In this document: positions 1-9,315 of the stretch, in pieces | How the letters are laid out: each line of letters opens with the position of its first letter | How positions within the stretch are numbered: position 1 is the first letter of the stretch | From: PR03 sp964353555 | Lineage (GTDB): Bacteria > Myxococcota_A > UBA9160 > PR03 | Assembly (NCBI GenBank): GCA_964353555.1 | Contig: CAYGWM010000002.1 | Coordinates: 62,001-126,000 of the forward strand | Length of the DNA: 64,000 nucleotides | Reading direction: 5' to 3' | Position numbers and translations under genes: made by a program | Notes under the pieces: generated by a model | The model's database searches: none | Seen by the model: the letters and a program-made list of their open reading frames with translations, nothing else | Told to the model about the DNA's origin: nothing

Positions 1-1
1 T

Positions 2-742
2 CGCGACGGCTCTTGCCTCGACGCCGCGCATTCGGCGCCGCTCCTCGCAGCACTGATCGTGACGCGAGCGCTCGATCTGGCGGTACCGGCGACGCCATAT
101 CGCGTCGCCCGACCGCCGGTCGCCGCGCCGGTGCGCGTGCCTGTGCGGCGCGCGACTTCGCACGCCACGCCTCCGGCGCCGATTCCCGTGCGGCCTTGCC
201 CCGCGAGCGCGGTATCGCTCTCGAGTCTGCGCCGCGAGCTGGCCAAATCCCGCAACGCGCCGATCGCCGTGCCGCCCACCCGCCCCGCGGACGAACGCAG
301 CGCCCGGATCGAAGCCGAACGAGCGTTTCGGCACGGCATTCAGATGCTCGAGCAGTCGGCGCTCGGCGGTGCGCAGAAGGCGTTCGCGCTCGCGTGCGAG
401 CGGAATGGCGACGAGCCCGAGTACAGGATGTTCGAGGCGTGGGTGCAGGTGCTGAGCGTCAAGGACGAGGAGATGCGCCGCGCCGCGCGCGCCGAGACGA
501 CGATATGGGCTCGGCGCGTGCTCGACCGCGATCACGACTCGGTCCGTGCGCAGACGATCCTCGGTCAGCTCGAGATCGCCGCGGGCGATCTCGACGGCGC
601 CGAGCGCCACTTCCGCCACGCGCTGCGCGTTGCGCCCAAAGACCGCGACGCGCTGCGCGGCGCCCGTTCGGTCGAGCGCCGCCGCAGCGAGCAGCCGGCG
701 CCGGCGAAACCCGCAAAGCCCGAGAAACCGAAGAAGCGCTAG
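2..742 (+). CDS. TPR-containing protein, 3' part (5' end outside window)
   Basis: The frame is open from the window edge, so this is the C-terminal 246 residues of a longer protein; a GTG at 59 could serve as an internal start but nothing favours it. A Pro/Arg/Ala-rich linker is followed by helical repeats: RIEAERAFRHGIQMLEQ, then a long helix pair, then a clear TPR unit around AGDLDGAERHFRHALRVAP. The tail is Lys/Pro-rich. Such TPR ends occur on signalling and motility proteins of delta-proteobacteria, but the diagnostic N-terminus is missing, so no function is assigned. It is followed by about 100 bases with no visible gene, then by the 3' end of the oppositely oriented rhomboid gene. Confidence 0.6.
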   Translation, partial: RDGSCLDAAHSAPLLAALIVTRALDLAVPATPYRVARPPVAAPVRVPVRRATSHATPPAPIPVRPCPASAVSLSSLRRELAKSRNAPIAVPPTRPADERSARIEAERAFRHGIQMLEQSALGGAQKAFALACERNGDEPEYRMFEAWVQVLSVKDEEMRRAARAETTIWARRVLDRDHDSVRAQTILGQLEIAAGDLDGAERHFRHALRVAPKDRDALRGARSVERRRSEQPAPAKPAKPEKPKKR

Positions 743-844
743 GAGCCTGCCTCGGGATGCGCGGTCGTGCCTGGGGCCGAACGTCGCGCCCCTGCGCCCC
801 ACGCGTCGGCTTTCGAGAGACAGGATCCATGTTGGGCCAGTCGC

Positions 845-1732
845 CTAGCGGTGCAGCGCGATCGCCCACGCGATTGCAAGCGCGGCGAGTGCGCTCGACC
901 CGGCGATCATTTGGAGCGCGCATGACCCGAGCCAGCGCGCCGGCAGCGCCGACGCGATCCCACCGAGCGCTACCCCCGCCACGAGCCCGAATCCGTGCGC
1001 CCAGATGTCGACGCGTTCGCCCTCGGTCCCGAGCATCGCGAGCAGCGCGAGGGCGGCGCCGATCGGCAGCCACACGGGCCGCCCGCGCAGCGAAGCACGC
1101 CGAAGCGCGAGCGCATGACCGACCAGCAGGCCGAGCGCCCCGAACACGGCCGTCGAGGCACCGATCGTCGCATGCGACGGCGCCTGCACGAGCGCATTGG
1201 CGATGTTGCCGAGCGCGCCTGCCGCGAGCGCGAGCGCGCCGCCGAAGCCGAAGCCGAACGCACGGAACACCGCGGAGAGGAACAGCGCCCCAGCAGTCGC
1301 GTTGCCGAGCACGTGCGCGAAGTCGGCATGCAGCGTCAGTGCGGTGACCGCGCGCCAGGATTCTCCCGCGACGATGCGCGACGCCTCGGCGCTGCCGCGC
1401 TCGCCGAATGCCGAGTCCGATCGGCCAGCGGGTCCCGTCGCGGCGAACAGCGCGAGCAGGAAGGCCGCGACGACGAGTGCGTGACCGCCGGCATTTGCGT
1501 CGATCGGCGCGGGCAGAGCGGGTGGAGGCGGGCTCTCGTTCTCGCGCTGCCAGACGGCCAACGCGTGCTCCGCGCTCGGCACGTCGCTCGCTGCAACTTC
1601 GACGGTGAAGCCCGCAGGGCTGCCGCGCACAAGCGTGCTCAGACCCTCGGCGCTGAGCACCAGCACCCACTCGTCCACCTGCGCACGGCGTCGCGACACG
1701 CGCAGCACGACGAGCTCGTCGGTTTCGTCCAT
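845..1732 (-). CDS. rhomboid-family intramembrane serine protease
   Basis: A 295-residue protein with a soluble N-terminal part (about 1-80) and a hydrophobic rhomboid core. Rhomboids cut transmembrane proteins within the membrane using a Ser-His dyad. Visible here are HADFAHVLGN (135-144, the conserved His/Asn helix), GASTAVFG with the nucleophile Ser193, and AHGFGLVAG with catalytic His246, which fits the family AHxxGxxxG pattern. The frame is open further upstream, but that part overlaps the kinase gene; the ATG at 1732 lies 25 bases after the kinase stop and gives a normal N-terminus. It is the last gene of a group read as MBL hydrolase, histidine kinase, rhomboid. The N-terminal domain may be regulatory. 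The substrate is unknown. Confidence 0.85.
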   Translation of the reverse strand: MDETDELVVLRVSRRRAQVDEWVLVLSAEGLSTLVRGSPAGFTVEVAASDVPSAEHALAVWQRENESPPPPALPAPIDANAGGHALVVAAFLLALFAATGPAGRSDSAFGERGSAEASRIVAGESWRAVTALTLHADFAHVLGNATAGALFLSAVFRAFGFGFGGALALAAGALGNIANALVQAPSHATIGASTAVFGALGLLVGHALALRRASLRGRPVWLPIGAALALLAMLGTEGERVDIWAHGFGLVAGVALGGIASALPARWLGSCALQMIAGSSALAALAIAWAIALHR

Positions 1733-1757
1733 GGCCGGCCGAGCATCGCACAGGCTC

Positions 1758-3563
1758 TCAGCTGCGCGTCGTTCCCAGCTCCGGATCGAAGTCCCCATGC
1801 GGCGGCAGATGCGCGACGAAGCACGCGCCGCCATCGGTCATGGGACGCAGCTCCAGCACACCGCCGTGTTCGCGCACGATGTCGAACGCGATCGAGAGCC
1901 CGAGCCCGGTGCCGCGCTCGGGGCCCTTGGTGGTGAAGAAGGGATCGAAGATGCGGTGGCGCAGCGCTGCGGGCACGCCCGGGCCGTCGTCGCGCACACT
2001 CACTTCTACGACGTGGCCGGCCAGCCGCGTGACCACCTCGATGCGCCCGGCGGGTCGTTCCGCGAGCGCATGTTTGGCGTTGACCAGCAGATTCAGGAAC
2101 ACCTGCTCGAGGCGCGAAGCAGAGCCGTGCACGAAGGGCAGGTCGGGTTCGAGCAGGGCCTGGACCTGCACATCGCGATTGCAGTGTAGATCGGCGAGGC
2201 GGATCGACTCCCCGATCACGAGGTTCACGTCGACCGGGACGAACTCGTCGCTCGGCACCCGCGAGAAGCGCTGCATCCCGTCGACGATGCGACGGATGCG
2301 TCCGACGCCTTCCTGGCACTCCGCGACGAGCTGGGGCATCTCCGCCAGACCTTCGGTCTCGCCGTCTTCCGGCGCGGGAAGTCGCTTTGCCACCAACGCC
2401 GCCATTCGCTCGAGCTGGCCGAGATTCGCCGACACGAACGCAAGTGGGTTGTTGACCTCATGTGCGACACCAGCCACCAGGCTGCCCACCGTCTCCAGCT
2501 TCTGGCTCTGGCGGAGCAGCGCCTCGGTGCGGCGCTCGTCGGTTCGATCGCGCAGCACCGCGAAGCGCCCGAGCGCTTCGCCCTCGGGCGCACGCAGACA
2601 CTTCGCGGTGACTTCGATGCGGCGCTGCTGGCGTGTCGACCACTCGAGTGGCGCGGCGCCGGCATCCGGTGCGAGCTGTTCGAAGCTCTCGCTCAGCGAG
2701 TCGATTTCGGCCGCGCTGCCACCGAGCGGCGCGAGCACTTCGCCGAGGCGTGCGCCACGCACGTCGCTGATGCTGCAACCGAGAATCGCGAGCGCGCCGG
2801 GGTTCGCGTCGATCAAGCGGCCGGCGGCGTCGGCAATCACGACGCCGTCGCGCAGATGGTCGACTACATCGCCGCGCGCGAGCGGGAGCGCCTGGAGCAG
2901 CTGATAGCGAAATTCCCCGAACGTCAGGATCACCAGCGAGCAACCCAGCATCGCCGGCGTCGGGTCGTATGCCATCGGCCACAAACGCGCGATGAACAGC
3001 AGACTGGCAGTCGTCGGAAGCACGGCGGCGCCCGCCAGCAGCAGGCAACGGGGCCAGCCGTTCGATGTCAGCATGCGTCGAGCGTTCACCAGGAACAACG
3101 CGATGCCGGCGATCACCATCGGGTAGGCGAATGCGAGGTACGCGTAGAAAAGCGGGCCGCGCTGGGGCAGGCCGCGCGGCGAGAAGTCGCGGAAAAAGAG
3201 CTGATGCTCGCGGGTCGTTGCGACCGCCAGCAGCGTGAAGAGCGACGGCACGAACAGCGCGACGGCGAGCGCCGGACGCCGCTCGAAGCTGCGAATCCGC
3301 GCATAGCGCGCTGCCAGCAGCAACCACAGCGGGGGGACCGTCGATACACCGATCCAGGTGAACACGAGCCCTGCGAACGCGCTTCGAACGTCCGTCGCGG
3401 CGAATCGCCAGATCACGCCACCCGACCACACGATCAGCGCGACGAACATCGCCAGCAGCGGGACGCGCAGCGGCGCGCGCCGCGCGCGGAGCTGGACATA
3501 GGTGGCCAGCACCGCGGCGACGAGAAGCGTCAGGGCCGCCTGGAGCGTCGCGCCGAACATCAC
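1758..3563 (-). CDS. membrane sensor histidine kinase with PAS domain
   Basis: A 601-residue sensor kinase. Residues 1-225 form about seven membrane segments, as in kinases with a seven-TM sensing module. A PAS-like region follows (about 230-340, HLRDGVVIADAAGRLIDANP). The HisKA helix holds the H-box VAHEVNNPLAFV with phospho-acceptor His368. The ATPase domain shows the N-box (NLLVNAKHAL), G1 (DDGPGVP), the F-box (DPFFTTK) and G2 (GTGLGLSI). All catalytic motifs are intact, so it should autophosphorylate. No response regulator is adjacent, so its partner must lie elsewhere. It sits 41 bases downstream of the MBL hydrolase and 25 bases upstream of the rhomboid gene, suggesting co-transcription. 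The ligand is unknown. Confidence 0.9.
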   Translation of the reverse strand: MMFGATLQAALTLLVAAVLATYVQLRARRAPLRVPLLAMFVALIVWSGGVIWRFAATDVRSAFAGLVFTWIGVSTVPPLWLLLAARYARIRSFERRPALAVALFVPSLFTLLAVATTREHQLFFRDFSPRGLPQRGPLFYAYLAFAYPMVIAGIALFLVNARRMLTSNGWPRCLLLAGAAVLPTTASLLFIARLWPMAYDPTPAMLGCSLVILTFGEFRYQLLQALPLARGDVVDHLRDGVVIADAAGRLIDANPGALAILGCSISDVRGARLGEVLAPLGGSAAEIDSLSESFEQLAPDAGAAPLEWSTRQQRRIEVTAKCLRAPEGEALGRFAVLRDRTDERRTEALLRQSQKLETVGSLVAGVAHEVNNPLAFVSANLGQLERMAALVAKRLPAPEDGETEGLAEMPQLVAECQEGVGRIRRIVDGMQRFSRVPSDEFVPVDVNLVIGESIRLADLHCNRDVQVQALLEPDLPFVHGSASRLEQVFLNLLVNAKHALAERPAGRIEVVTRLAGHVVEVSVRDDGPGVPAALRHRIFDPFFTTKGPERGTGLGLSIAFDIVREHGGVLELRPMTDGGACFVAHLPPHGDFDPELGTTRS

Positions 3564-3604
3564 GCGGTCTCATCGGCCCGAGGGGCCGTGGGCGTGAGGC
3601 TGTC

Positions 3605-4510
3605 TCAGCCGGCGAGGTAGCGACCCGGCTCGACCTCGCGGACCTCGCCTGCGGCCAACAGGCGCTCGAGATGCTGCGCCATCGAGCGCGCCTCGACGGG
3701 TTCCGCGAACGAAATCGGGTCCTCGGGGCGGTAGACGAAGCGATGCCGGGCGATTTCGGCGAGCGACCGCGGCGCCTCGCGCAGGTACGCGACGAGACGT
3801 CGCTCGCGGTCGGCGATCACCGCCTCGAAGCGATCGAGCCGGTCGAGGAACGCAGCGCGCTCGTCGAGCACGCCGATGTGATGGAAGGTGGCCCAATGGC
3901 GCGGTGCGAGCGGTCGGAGCGCCGCGAGCGTGCGCTCGAAATCGCCGAGGTTCGACCAGGCATCGCCGTAGTACGGGCCGAAGCTGGAGAGATCGACATC
4001 GGCGAGATAGAGCACGTCGTCGGGCTCGATCCAGAAGAACGAGTGACCGCGCGTGTGACCCGGCGCGTGCAGCACGCGGATCCGCACGCCGCCGCCGAGA
4101 TCGAAGACCGTGCCGTCGCAAAACGGCTGTGCGTCCTGCCGCGCGACGAAGTGGAACTCCTCGACGACGACCTTGCGAAAGGCAGAATGCACCGGCTCGG
4201 GATAGCCGTAGATCGCCATCATCCCGTCGAGTGAGCGGATGCCGGGCAGGTCGGCCTCGTGCAGGTGCCAGCTCGCGTCGGGAAACAAGTGATTGCCCGC
4301 GATGTGATCTTCGTGGCAGTGGCTGTTCAGCACGCGGTCGGCGTGCGGGAGCGCGTCGCGTCGTGCCAGCATGCCGAGGCCGGGATCGATCACGACGCTC
4401 TCGTCCTTGCCGCGTACGAGCAGGGAGTTCCCGTGCGGGTACTTGCCCCCGCGTGCGCCGAAGAGCACGGTGACGGAGCCGATGCGGCGCTCGGGCAGCG
4501 ATTCACTCAT
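3605..4510 (-). CDS. MBL-fold metallo-hydrolase
   Basis: A 301-residue metallo-beta-lactamase-fold protein. The metal-binding motif HCHEDH is at 64-69 (HxHxDH), and further ligands are likely in HAPGHTRGHS and in YLADVDL. After the catalytic domain, about residues 200-301 form a helical C-terminal region ending in a winged-helix-like segment (EARSMAQHLERLLAAGEVREVEPGRYLAG), as in glyoxalase-II/LACTB2-like hydrolases. The substrate could be a thioester, lactone or nucleic acid; the sequence does not decide. ATG start at 4510. It is the first gene of the minus-strand group with the kinase and rhomboid genes. Confidence 0.88.
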   Translation of the reverse strand: MSESLPERRIGSVTVLFGARGGKYPHGNSLLVRGKDESVVIDPGLGMLARRDALPHADRVLNSHCHEDHIAGNHLFPDASWHLHEADLPGIRSLDGMMAIYGYPEPVHSAFRKVVVEEFHFVARQDAQPFCDGTVFDLGGGVRIRVLHAPGHTRGHSFFWIEPDDVLYLADVDLSSFGPYYGDAWSNLGDFERTLAALRPLAPRHWATFHHIGVLDERAAFLDRLDRFEAVIADRERRLVAYLREAPRSLAEIARHRFVYRPEDPISFAEPVEARSMAQHLERLLAAGEVREVEPGRYLAG

Positions 4511-4564
4511 CGAGCGCCACGGTACCGCGCTTCAGCGACGCGCTCGATCGACCGAGGACGACGC

Positions 4565-4753
4565 ATGGCACGAAGCTCCGATCCGGCTGTGACGCCGCCC
4601 CGCAGCGAGACGCGGGCGAGCTTTGTCGGCGTCGTCTGCGCCTGGTGCCGGGCCGCGATGCTGCGCCCCGGACCGAGCGTGCGCGGCCCCTCGGTGAGCC
4701 ACGGACTCTGCGTGCCGTGCGCGCGCCGACTCGCCCGCAGCCACCGTCGTTAG
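4565..4753 (+). CDS. small protein with two CxxC motifs
   Basis: A 62-residue ORF from ATG 4565 to TAG 4753, converging on and overlapping the glpK stop by a few bases. It holds CAWC (25-28) and, after about 20 residues, SHGLCVPC (45-52). The pairing of CxxC with SHG-x-C-xx-C is a recurring bacterial zinc-ribbon-like signature, also seen at the C-terminus of some PAS/response-regulator proteins as SHGICxxC. That pattern is the main reason to call it coding. It is Arg-rich with no membrane segment. It probably binds zinc; its role is unknown. It lies inside a longer open frame that runs antisense through the MBL gene, and only this 3' part looks genuine. Confidence 0.5.
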   Translation: MARSSDPAVTPPRSETRASFVGVVCAWCRAAMLRPGPSVRGPSVSHGLCVPCARRLARSHRR

Positions 4754-6192
4754 CCACTGCGCGCGCGCTCGACCGCGCGCTGCCACGAAACGCGCCAATC
4801 AGCGCGCTCCGCGTCGTCCATCTGCGGCGCGATCTTCTCCGGCGCAGCAGCGGTCGCCACCGCTTCTTCTGCGCTGCGCCATACGCCCACGGCGATCCCC
4901 GCGAGATACGCCGCGCCGAGCGCCGTCGTCTCGGTCTCGGCCGCGCGCCACACCTCGCGTCCGAGCGCATCCGCGAGCGACGCGACGAAGGCGTCGCTGC
5001 GCGAAAGGCCGCCGTCGACGCGCAGCGGTCCGGGCGGAAGCGCCAACGCGCCGCAGACATCTGCGCAGCGCTGCGCGATGCCCTCGATCATCGCCCGCAC
5101 CACGTGCTCGGTGCGCGAGCCGCGCGAGAGGCCGAGCAAGATCGCGCGGGCGCCGTCTTCGAGCCAAGGTGTGCCGAGCCCTTGCAGTGCGGGCACGCAG
5201 ACGACGCCTTCCGACGTCGGTGCGCGCGCCGCGACGCGATCGAGGTCGCTCGCGCTCGCCAGCAGACCGAGATCGACGAGCCACTCGATCGCGGCGCCCG
5301 CGGTGATCACCGTGCCTTCGAGACAGAACGCGCGTGGCCCGGCCTCGAGTTCCCAGAGCGCCAGCGGATAGGATCCGCGCGGGGCACGCGCCGGCGTGTC
5401 GCCGGTGTGGAGGTCGAGCATCGCCGAGGTGCCGAGCGTCAGCTTGGCGGAGCCGACCGAGAGGGCACCCTGCGCGAAGGTCGCGGCCTGTTGATCGCCA
5501 GCGCGCGCGGCGATCGGCACACGCGCGCCGAGCCAGCCTCGCGGCGTTTCGCCGACCACCGCATTGGTGGACACCACGGCAGGCAGCCAGCTGCGGTCGA
5601 TTCCGAAGCACGCGAGCGCCGGCTCCGACCACGCACCGCTTCGCAAGTCGTAGAGACCGGTGCAGCAGGCCTGGCTCGCGTCGGTCGCGAACGCGCCGCC
5701 GCCGGTGAGGCGATCGGTGAGCCAGACGTCCGGCGTTCCCAAGCGGAGCCGACCGTCCCGAGCGGCCGCGCTCAGGCCCGCTTCGTGGTGGAGGAGCCAC
5801 TCGAACTTCGTCGCGGAAGCCAGCGTCGTCACAGGGATTCCGCTGGCGACCAGATCCCGCACGCGGGGTCCGGTGCGCTGATCCTGCCAGCCGATCGCCG
5901 GGGCCAGCGGGGTGCCGCGTTCGGCGTCCCAGGCGAGCGCCGTCGAGCGCTGGGTCACGACACCGATCGCGGCCAGATCGCGCGCGGTGAGCCGCGCCTC
6001 CGCGAGAGCCGCGCGCACCGCCTCGCCGCTGCGCGTCCAGTACGCGGCGGGATCCTGCTCGATCCAGCCGGGCTGCGGAAAGCGCGACGCGAGTGGGCGC
6101 CACGCACGCGCGCGGACCGCGCCATCGCCGCCGACCACCAGCGCGCGCACGCCGGTCGTGCCGAGATCGAGCGCGAGGACGTGCTCGGCCAT
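4750..6192 (-). CDS. glpK: glycerol kinase (FGGY family)
   Basis: A 480-residue FGGY carbohydrate kinase, which phosphorylates glycerol to sn-glycerol-3-phosphate with ATP. The N-terminal phosphate loop is ALDLGTTGVRALV. TQRSTALAWD and GWQDQRT match the glycerol-kinase pattern, and the C-terminal ATPase half has AGDQQAATFAQG, LGTSAML and DGGLSRSDAF. Length is close to the usual 495-500. It is the third gene of a minus-strand operon (glpD, AGPS-like oxidase, glpK) and starts with ATG nine bases after the preceding stop. Its neighbours make glycerol the likely substrate, although FGGY kinases for other polyols look similar. Confidence 0.85.
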   Translation of the reverse strand: MAEHVLALDLGTTGVRALVVGGDGAVRARAWRPLASRFPQPGWIEQDPAAYWTRSGEAVRAALAEARLTARDLAAIGVVTQRSTALAWDAERGTPLAPAIGWQDQRTGPRVRDLVASGIPVTTLASATKFEWLLHHEAGLSAAARDGRLRLGTPDVWLTDRLTGGGAFATDASQACCTGLYDLRSGAWSEPALACFGIDRSWLPAVVSTNAVVGETPRGWLGARVPIAARAGDQQAATFAQGALSVGSAKLTLGTSAMLDLHTGDTPARAPRGSYPLALWELEAGPRAFCLEGTVITAGAAIEWLVDLGLLASASDLDRVAARAPTSEGVVCVPALQGLGTPWLEDGARAILLGLSRGSRTEHVVRAMIEGIAQRCADVCGALALPPGPLRVDGGLSRSDAFVASLADALGREVWRAAETETTALGAAYLAGIAVGVWRSAEEAVATAAAPEKIAPQMDDAERADWRVSWQRAVERARSG

Positions 6193-6200
6193 GCCGTTCG

Positions 6201-7595
6201 CTACGGGATCAGGTTGCCGGGGTTCAGCAGAGCGGCGGGATCGAGCGCGTGTTTCAGCGCACGCAGAACGGTGACGCCCGTCTCGCCGATTTCAGCGGCG
6301 AGCCACGGACGTCGCACGCGGCCGATGCCGTGGTGATGCGCGATGCCGCCCCCGGCGGCAAGCGTTGCTTCCATCGCGGCGCGCCAACAGGCGGAGTAGC
6401 TGTCGCGCAGTCGCGCGGGGTCGTCGGGCTTCGCCGCGAAGGAGAAGTAGAGGCAGGTGCCGGATCGATAGCTGTGGCTCGAATGCGCGGTCGCCGAGAG
6501 GACACCCGGCACGCGCGAGAGCGCATCGACGACGCCCCGGTAGAGCGCGTCGACGCGGCTCCAGGTAGCGGCCACTTCGATCGTATCGACCACCACTCCC
6601 TGTTCCAGGAAGCTGCGAAAGCTGGGCACCCGGTTGCGATGCCCCATCCATTGATCGACCGCGGCCGCGTCGGCCTCGATGCCGCCCGACTCGCGACACA
6701 GACGTGCTAGCGCTTCCGCCTCCGCGGTGACGGCGCTCGCCGGCCCTTCGTGCAGCAGCAGCAGCAGCGCGCGGTCCCGCGGCACGAAGTCGCGGAAGTT
6801 GCGGCGCGACTCGCGCGCGTCGTAGAGACGTGCGACCGCTGGGCGAAAGCCGGCGCGCAGCGCACGCCGGATCGGCTCGAGCCCGGCCCGGAAGCCATCG
6901 AAGTGGAACGCCTGGCGGTGCGTGGTCTCGGCGCGGGGCCGCACCGAGAAGGTCACTTCGGTGACGATGCCGAGCGTACCCTCGGAGCCGAGGAAGAGCT
7001 GGCGCAAGTCGGGGCCGGCCGCGGCGCGCGGCGTTTCGCGCGTGCGCAACACCGATCCGTCGCCCAGCACGACCTCGAGCGCGAGCACCAGATCCTCGAT
7101 GCTGCCGTTCGCCGTCGAGAACTGTCCCGACGCACGCGTCGCGACCCAGCCGCCGACGGTCGAGATCTCGATCGACTGCGGCCAGTGGCCGAGCGTGAGT
7201 TCGTGCAGATTGAGCGCGCGCTCGGCTTCGATCCCCATCGTGCCGGCGCCGAAGACGGCGAGAAGATCTTCGCTGTCGACGCGGCGCAGGCCGTCGAGTC
7301 GGCGCGTCGAGAGCGCGACGCTGCGTGCGTCCGGCGCGATCGCACCGCACACGCCCGAGCCCGCGCCGATCGGAACGACGGCGACACCGAGCGAGCGACA
7401 CAGCGCGAGCGAGCGTGAAACGGCCGCTGTCGAGGCCGGCTCGAGGACGGCCAGCGGCATCGCGCGCGGCGCGTTTTCGAATGCGTCCAGTTCGGCCATC
7501 ACCCAGGCGTCGCGGTCATGGGCGGCGCGTGTCTCAGCGTCGCTGCGCACGGCGTCGCCGAGTTCCCGGCGCAGGGTTTCCAGCACGTCGGTCAC
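6201..7595 (-). CDS. FAD-binding oxidase, alkylglycerone-phosphate synthase-like
   Basis: A 464-residue protein of the VAO/PCMH flavoprotein family. The FAD-binding half has PIGAGSGVCGA, STVGGWVATRASGQ and GSEGTLGIVTEV. The C-terminal half has the HHHGIGR motif and ends LNPGNLIP. The His triplet with the preceding SGTCLYFSFA strand resembles alkyl-DHAP synthase (AGPS) more than glycolate or lactate oxidase. AGPS swaps the acyl chain of acyl-DHAP for a fatty alcohol, the first ether-lipid step. It starts with GTG and overlaps the glpD stop by 4 bases (GTGA), so the two are translationally coupled. Context in a glycerol-3-phosphate operon supports a role in lipid backbone chemistry, but a 2-hydroxyacid oxidase cannot be excluded. 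Confidence 0.75.
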   Translation of the reverse strand: MTDVLETLRRELGDAVRSDAETRAAHDRDAWVMAELDAFENAPRAMPLAVLEPASTAAVSRSLALCRSLGVAVVPIGAGSGVCGAIAPDARSVALSTRRLDGLRRVDSEDLLAVFGAGTMGIEAERALNLHELTLGHWPQSIEISTVGGWVATRASGQFSTANGSIEDLVLALEVVLGDGSVLRTRETPRAAAGPDLRQLFLGSEGTLGIVTEVTFSVRPRAETTHRQAFHFDGFRAGLEPIRRALRAGFRPAVARLYDARESRRNFRDFVPRDRALLLLLHEGPASAVTAEAEALARLCRESGGIEADAAAVDQWMGHRNRVPSFRSFLEQGVVVDTIEVAATWSRVDALYRGVVDALSRVPGVLSATAHSSHSYRSGTCLYFSFAAKPDDPARLRDSYSACWRAAMEATLAAGGGIAHHHGIGRVRRPWLAAEIGETGVTVLRALKHALDPAALLNPGNLIP

Positions 7596-9244
7596 GGTTG
7601 TGTCTCCTCACGGAAGGCCAGATCGGCGGCGAGCCGTTCGCGCACCGCGCGCGTCTGTTCGGTGGTGCGTTCGGCGCTCCAACCGAGACGCAAAGCCATG
7701 CGTTGCGCGACCGGTTCGGCGAGCGCCGCGCGCGCGTCGGGATCGTAGAGCGCGGCGCGCGTGCGGCGATACACGACGTCGAGCGCGTCGAGTGCGCCTT
7801 CGACGTCGATCGCCCATTCGACTTCACCTTCGAGCACCGCGGCGCCCGGCACGAGCGGCTTGCGACCGCGCGCGATCACGGCTTCGGACTCGGTGCCGTA
7901 GAGCCGCACCAGTCTCGCGGCGATATGCGCTTCGACGCCGCTCGCGCGCGCAACCCGTGCTGCGAGCGCATCGAGGTCGCCGTCGAAGTCACCGCCCGGG
8001 AGCGGCATGTCTTCGTCATGCCCAGGCGCGAGCGAGCGGCCCAGCACTTCGGCGACGCGCGCCAACACGTCGACGCCCATTTTGCGGTAACCGGTGAGCT
8101 TGCCGCCGGCGATCGTGACGACCCCGCTCGGGCTCAGGGCGATCTCGTCGCGCCGCGACAGCTCGGCCGGCGCCTTGCCCGGCTCGGCGAGTAGCGGGCG
8201 CAGTCCAGCCCATGCCGTCACGCAATCGGCGAGATGAAGCGGATCGGTGTCGAAGTAGCGCGGCACCGGCTCGAGCAGATACTCGACCTCGTCGCGCAGC
8301 ACCGGCGGCTCCGGATCGGCGCCGTGTTCGTAGCTGGTGTCGGTGGTGCCGAGGTAGACGACGTCGCCACGCGGGATCGCGAAGATCGAACGCTTGTCCG
8401 CCGTGCCGAGGATCGCGATCTGGCGCAGCGGCAGCCGCGAAGAAGACACCGCCACGTGTACGCCCTTCGACAAGTGCAGCCACGGCAGCGCCGCCGGCTC
8501 TTCGAGCCGGCGAACGGCTTCGACCCAGGGACCCGCCGCGTTGACGACGCAGCGCGCACGCACGCGCACGCTGCGACCGCTGCCGCTGCAGCGCGCGACG
8601 ACCCCCGTGGCGTGACCGGCTTCGACCGTGATGTCGTTCACCGGTACGTGGTTCAGCGCCACCGCGCCGCGCCGCACGGCATCGCGCAGATTCGCGAGCA
8701 CCAGCCGCGCGTCGTCGGTCAGATACTCGCGGTAGACGCAGGCGTAGCGAAAACGATCGCGTCGCAGCATCGGTTCTTCGCGCGCGAGATCGGCGGCGTT
8801 CCAGTTGTGGTGGCGATCCGGCTCTTCTACGGCGCCGAGCTTTTCGTAGCTGGCGAGGCCAGCGCGGAACTTCAGCAGTCCAGCGTACGATCGCGCGGGA
8901 ACGAGCATCCAGCGGCGTTCGGCGAGATGCGGCGCGAGCGCGAAGACGCGCTTGCGCTCGAGCGCGGTGTCGCGCACCAGCGCGATGTCGCCCATCGCGA
9001 GGTAGCGCAGACCGCCGTGGATCAGCTTGGACGAGCGGCTCGAGGTGCCCGACGCGAAGTCGCGCGCTTCGAGCAGCGCGACGCGCAGACCGCGCAGCGC
9101 GGCTTCGCGCGCCACACCCGCGCCGGTGATGCCTCCCCCGACGACCACACAGTCGAAGTGTTCGCGCTCCAGCGCATCGAGCGTGCGCGCGCGGTCCGGC
9201 GTTGCGAGCGCTGCAAGCGTGGAGGGCGGCATCGGCGCGGGCAT
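7592..9244 (-). CDS. glpD: FAD-dependent glycerol-3-phosphate dehydrogenase
   Basis: A 550-residue aerobic-type glycerol-3-phosphate dehydrogenase, which oxidises G3P to DHAP at the membrane and passes electrons to quinone. The FAD motif VVVGGGITGAGVAREAALRG is near residue 30, followed by SSRSSKLIHGGLRYL, a strong GlpD signature; TAWAGLRPLL and the GGKLTGYRKMG motif come later. The C-terminal helical domain is present and the length matches the family. I chose the ATG at 9244; the frame extends further upstream but without homology-like sequence. It is first in the operon with the AGPS-like oxidase and glpK. Confidence 0.92.
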   Translation of the reverse strand: MPAPMPPSTLAALATPDRARTLDALEREHFDCVVVGGGITGAGVAREAALRGLRVALLEARDFASGTSSRSSKLIHGGLRYLAMGDIALVRDTALERKRVFALAPHLAERRWMLVPARSYAGLLKFRAGLASYEKLGAVEEPDRHHNWNAADLAREEPMLRRDRFRYACVYREYLTDDARLVLANLRDAVRRGAVALNHVPVNDITVEAGHATGVVARCSGSGRSVRVRARCVVNAAGPWVEAVRRLEEPAALPWLHLSKGVHVAVSSSRLPLRQIAILGTADKRSIFAIPRGDVVYLGTTDTSYEHGADPEPPVLRDEVEYLLEPVPRYFDTDPLHLADCVTAWAGLRPLLAEPGKAPAELSRRDEIALSPSGVVTIAGGKLTGYRKMGVDVLARVAEVLGRSLAPGHDEDMPLPGGDFDGDLDALAARVARASGVEAHIAARLVRLYGTESEAVIARGRKPLVPGAAVLEGEVEWAIDVEGALDALDVVYRRTRAALYDPDARAALAEPVAQRMALRLGWSAERTTEQTRAVRERLAADLAFREETQP

Positions 9245-9315
9245 CCTATCAGAACGCGGCGCAGGCCCCGGTTGCCGCTCGCAGAGCCGGCGATGTGGCC
9301 TAGTCTCCGCCCGCC

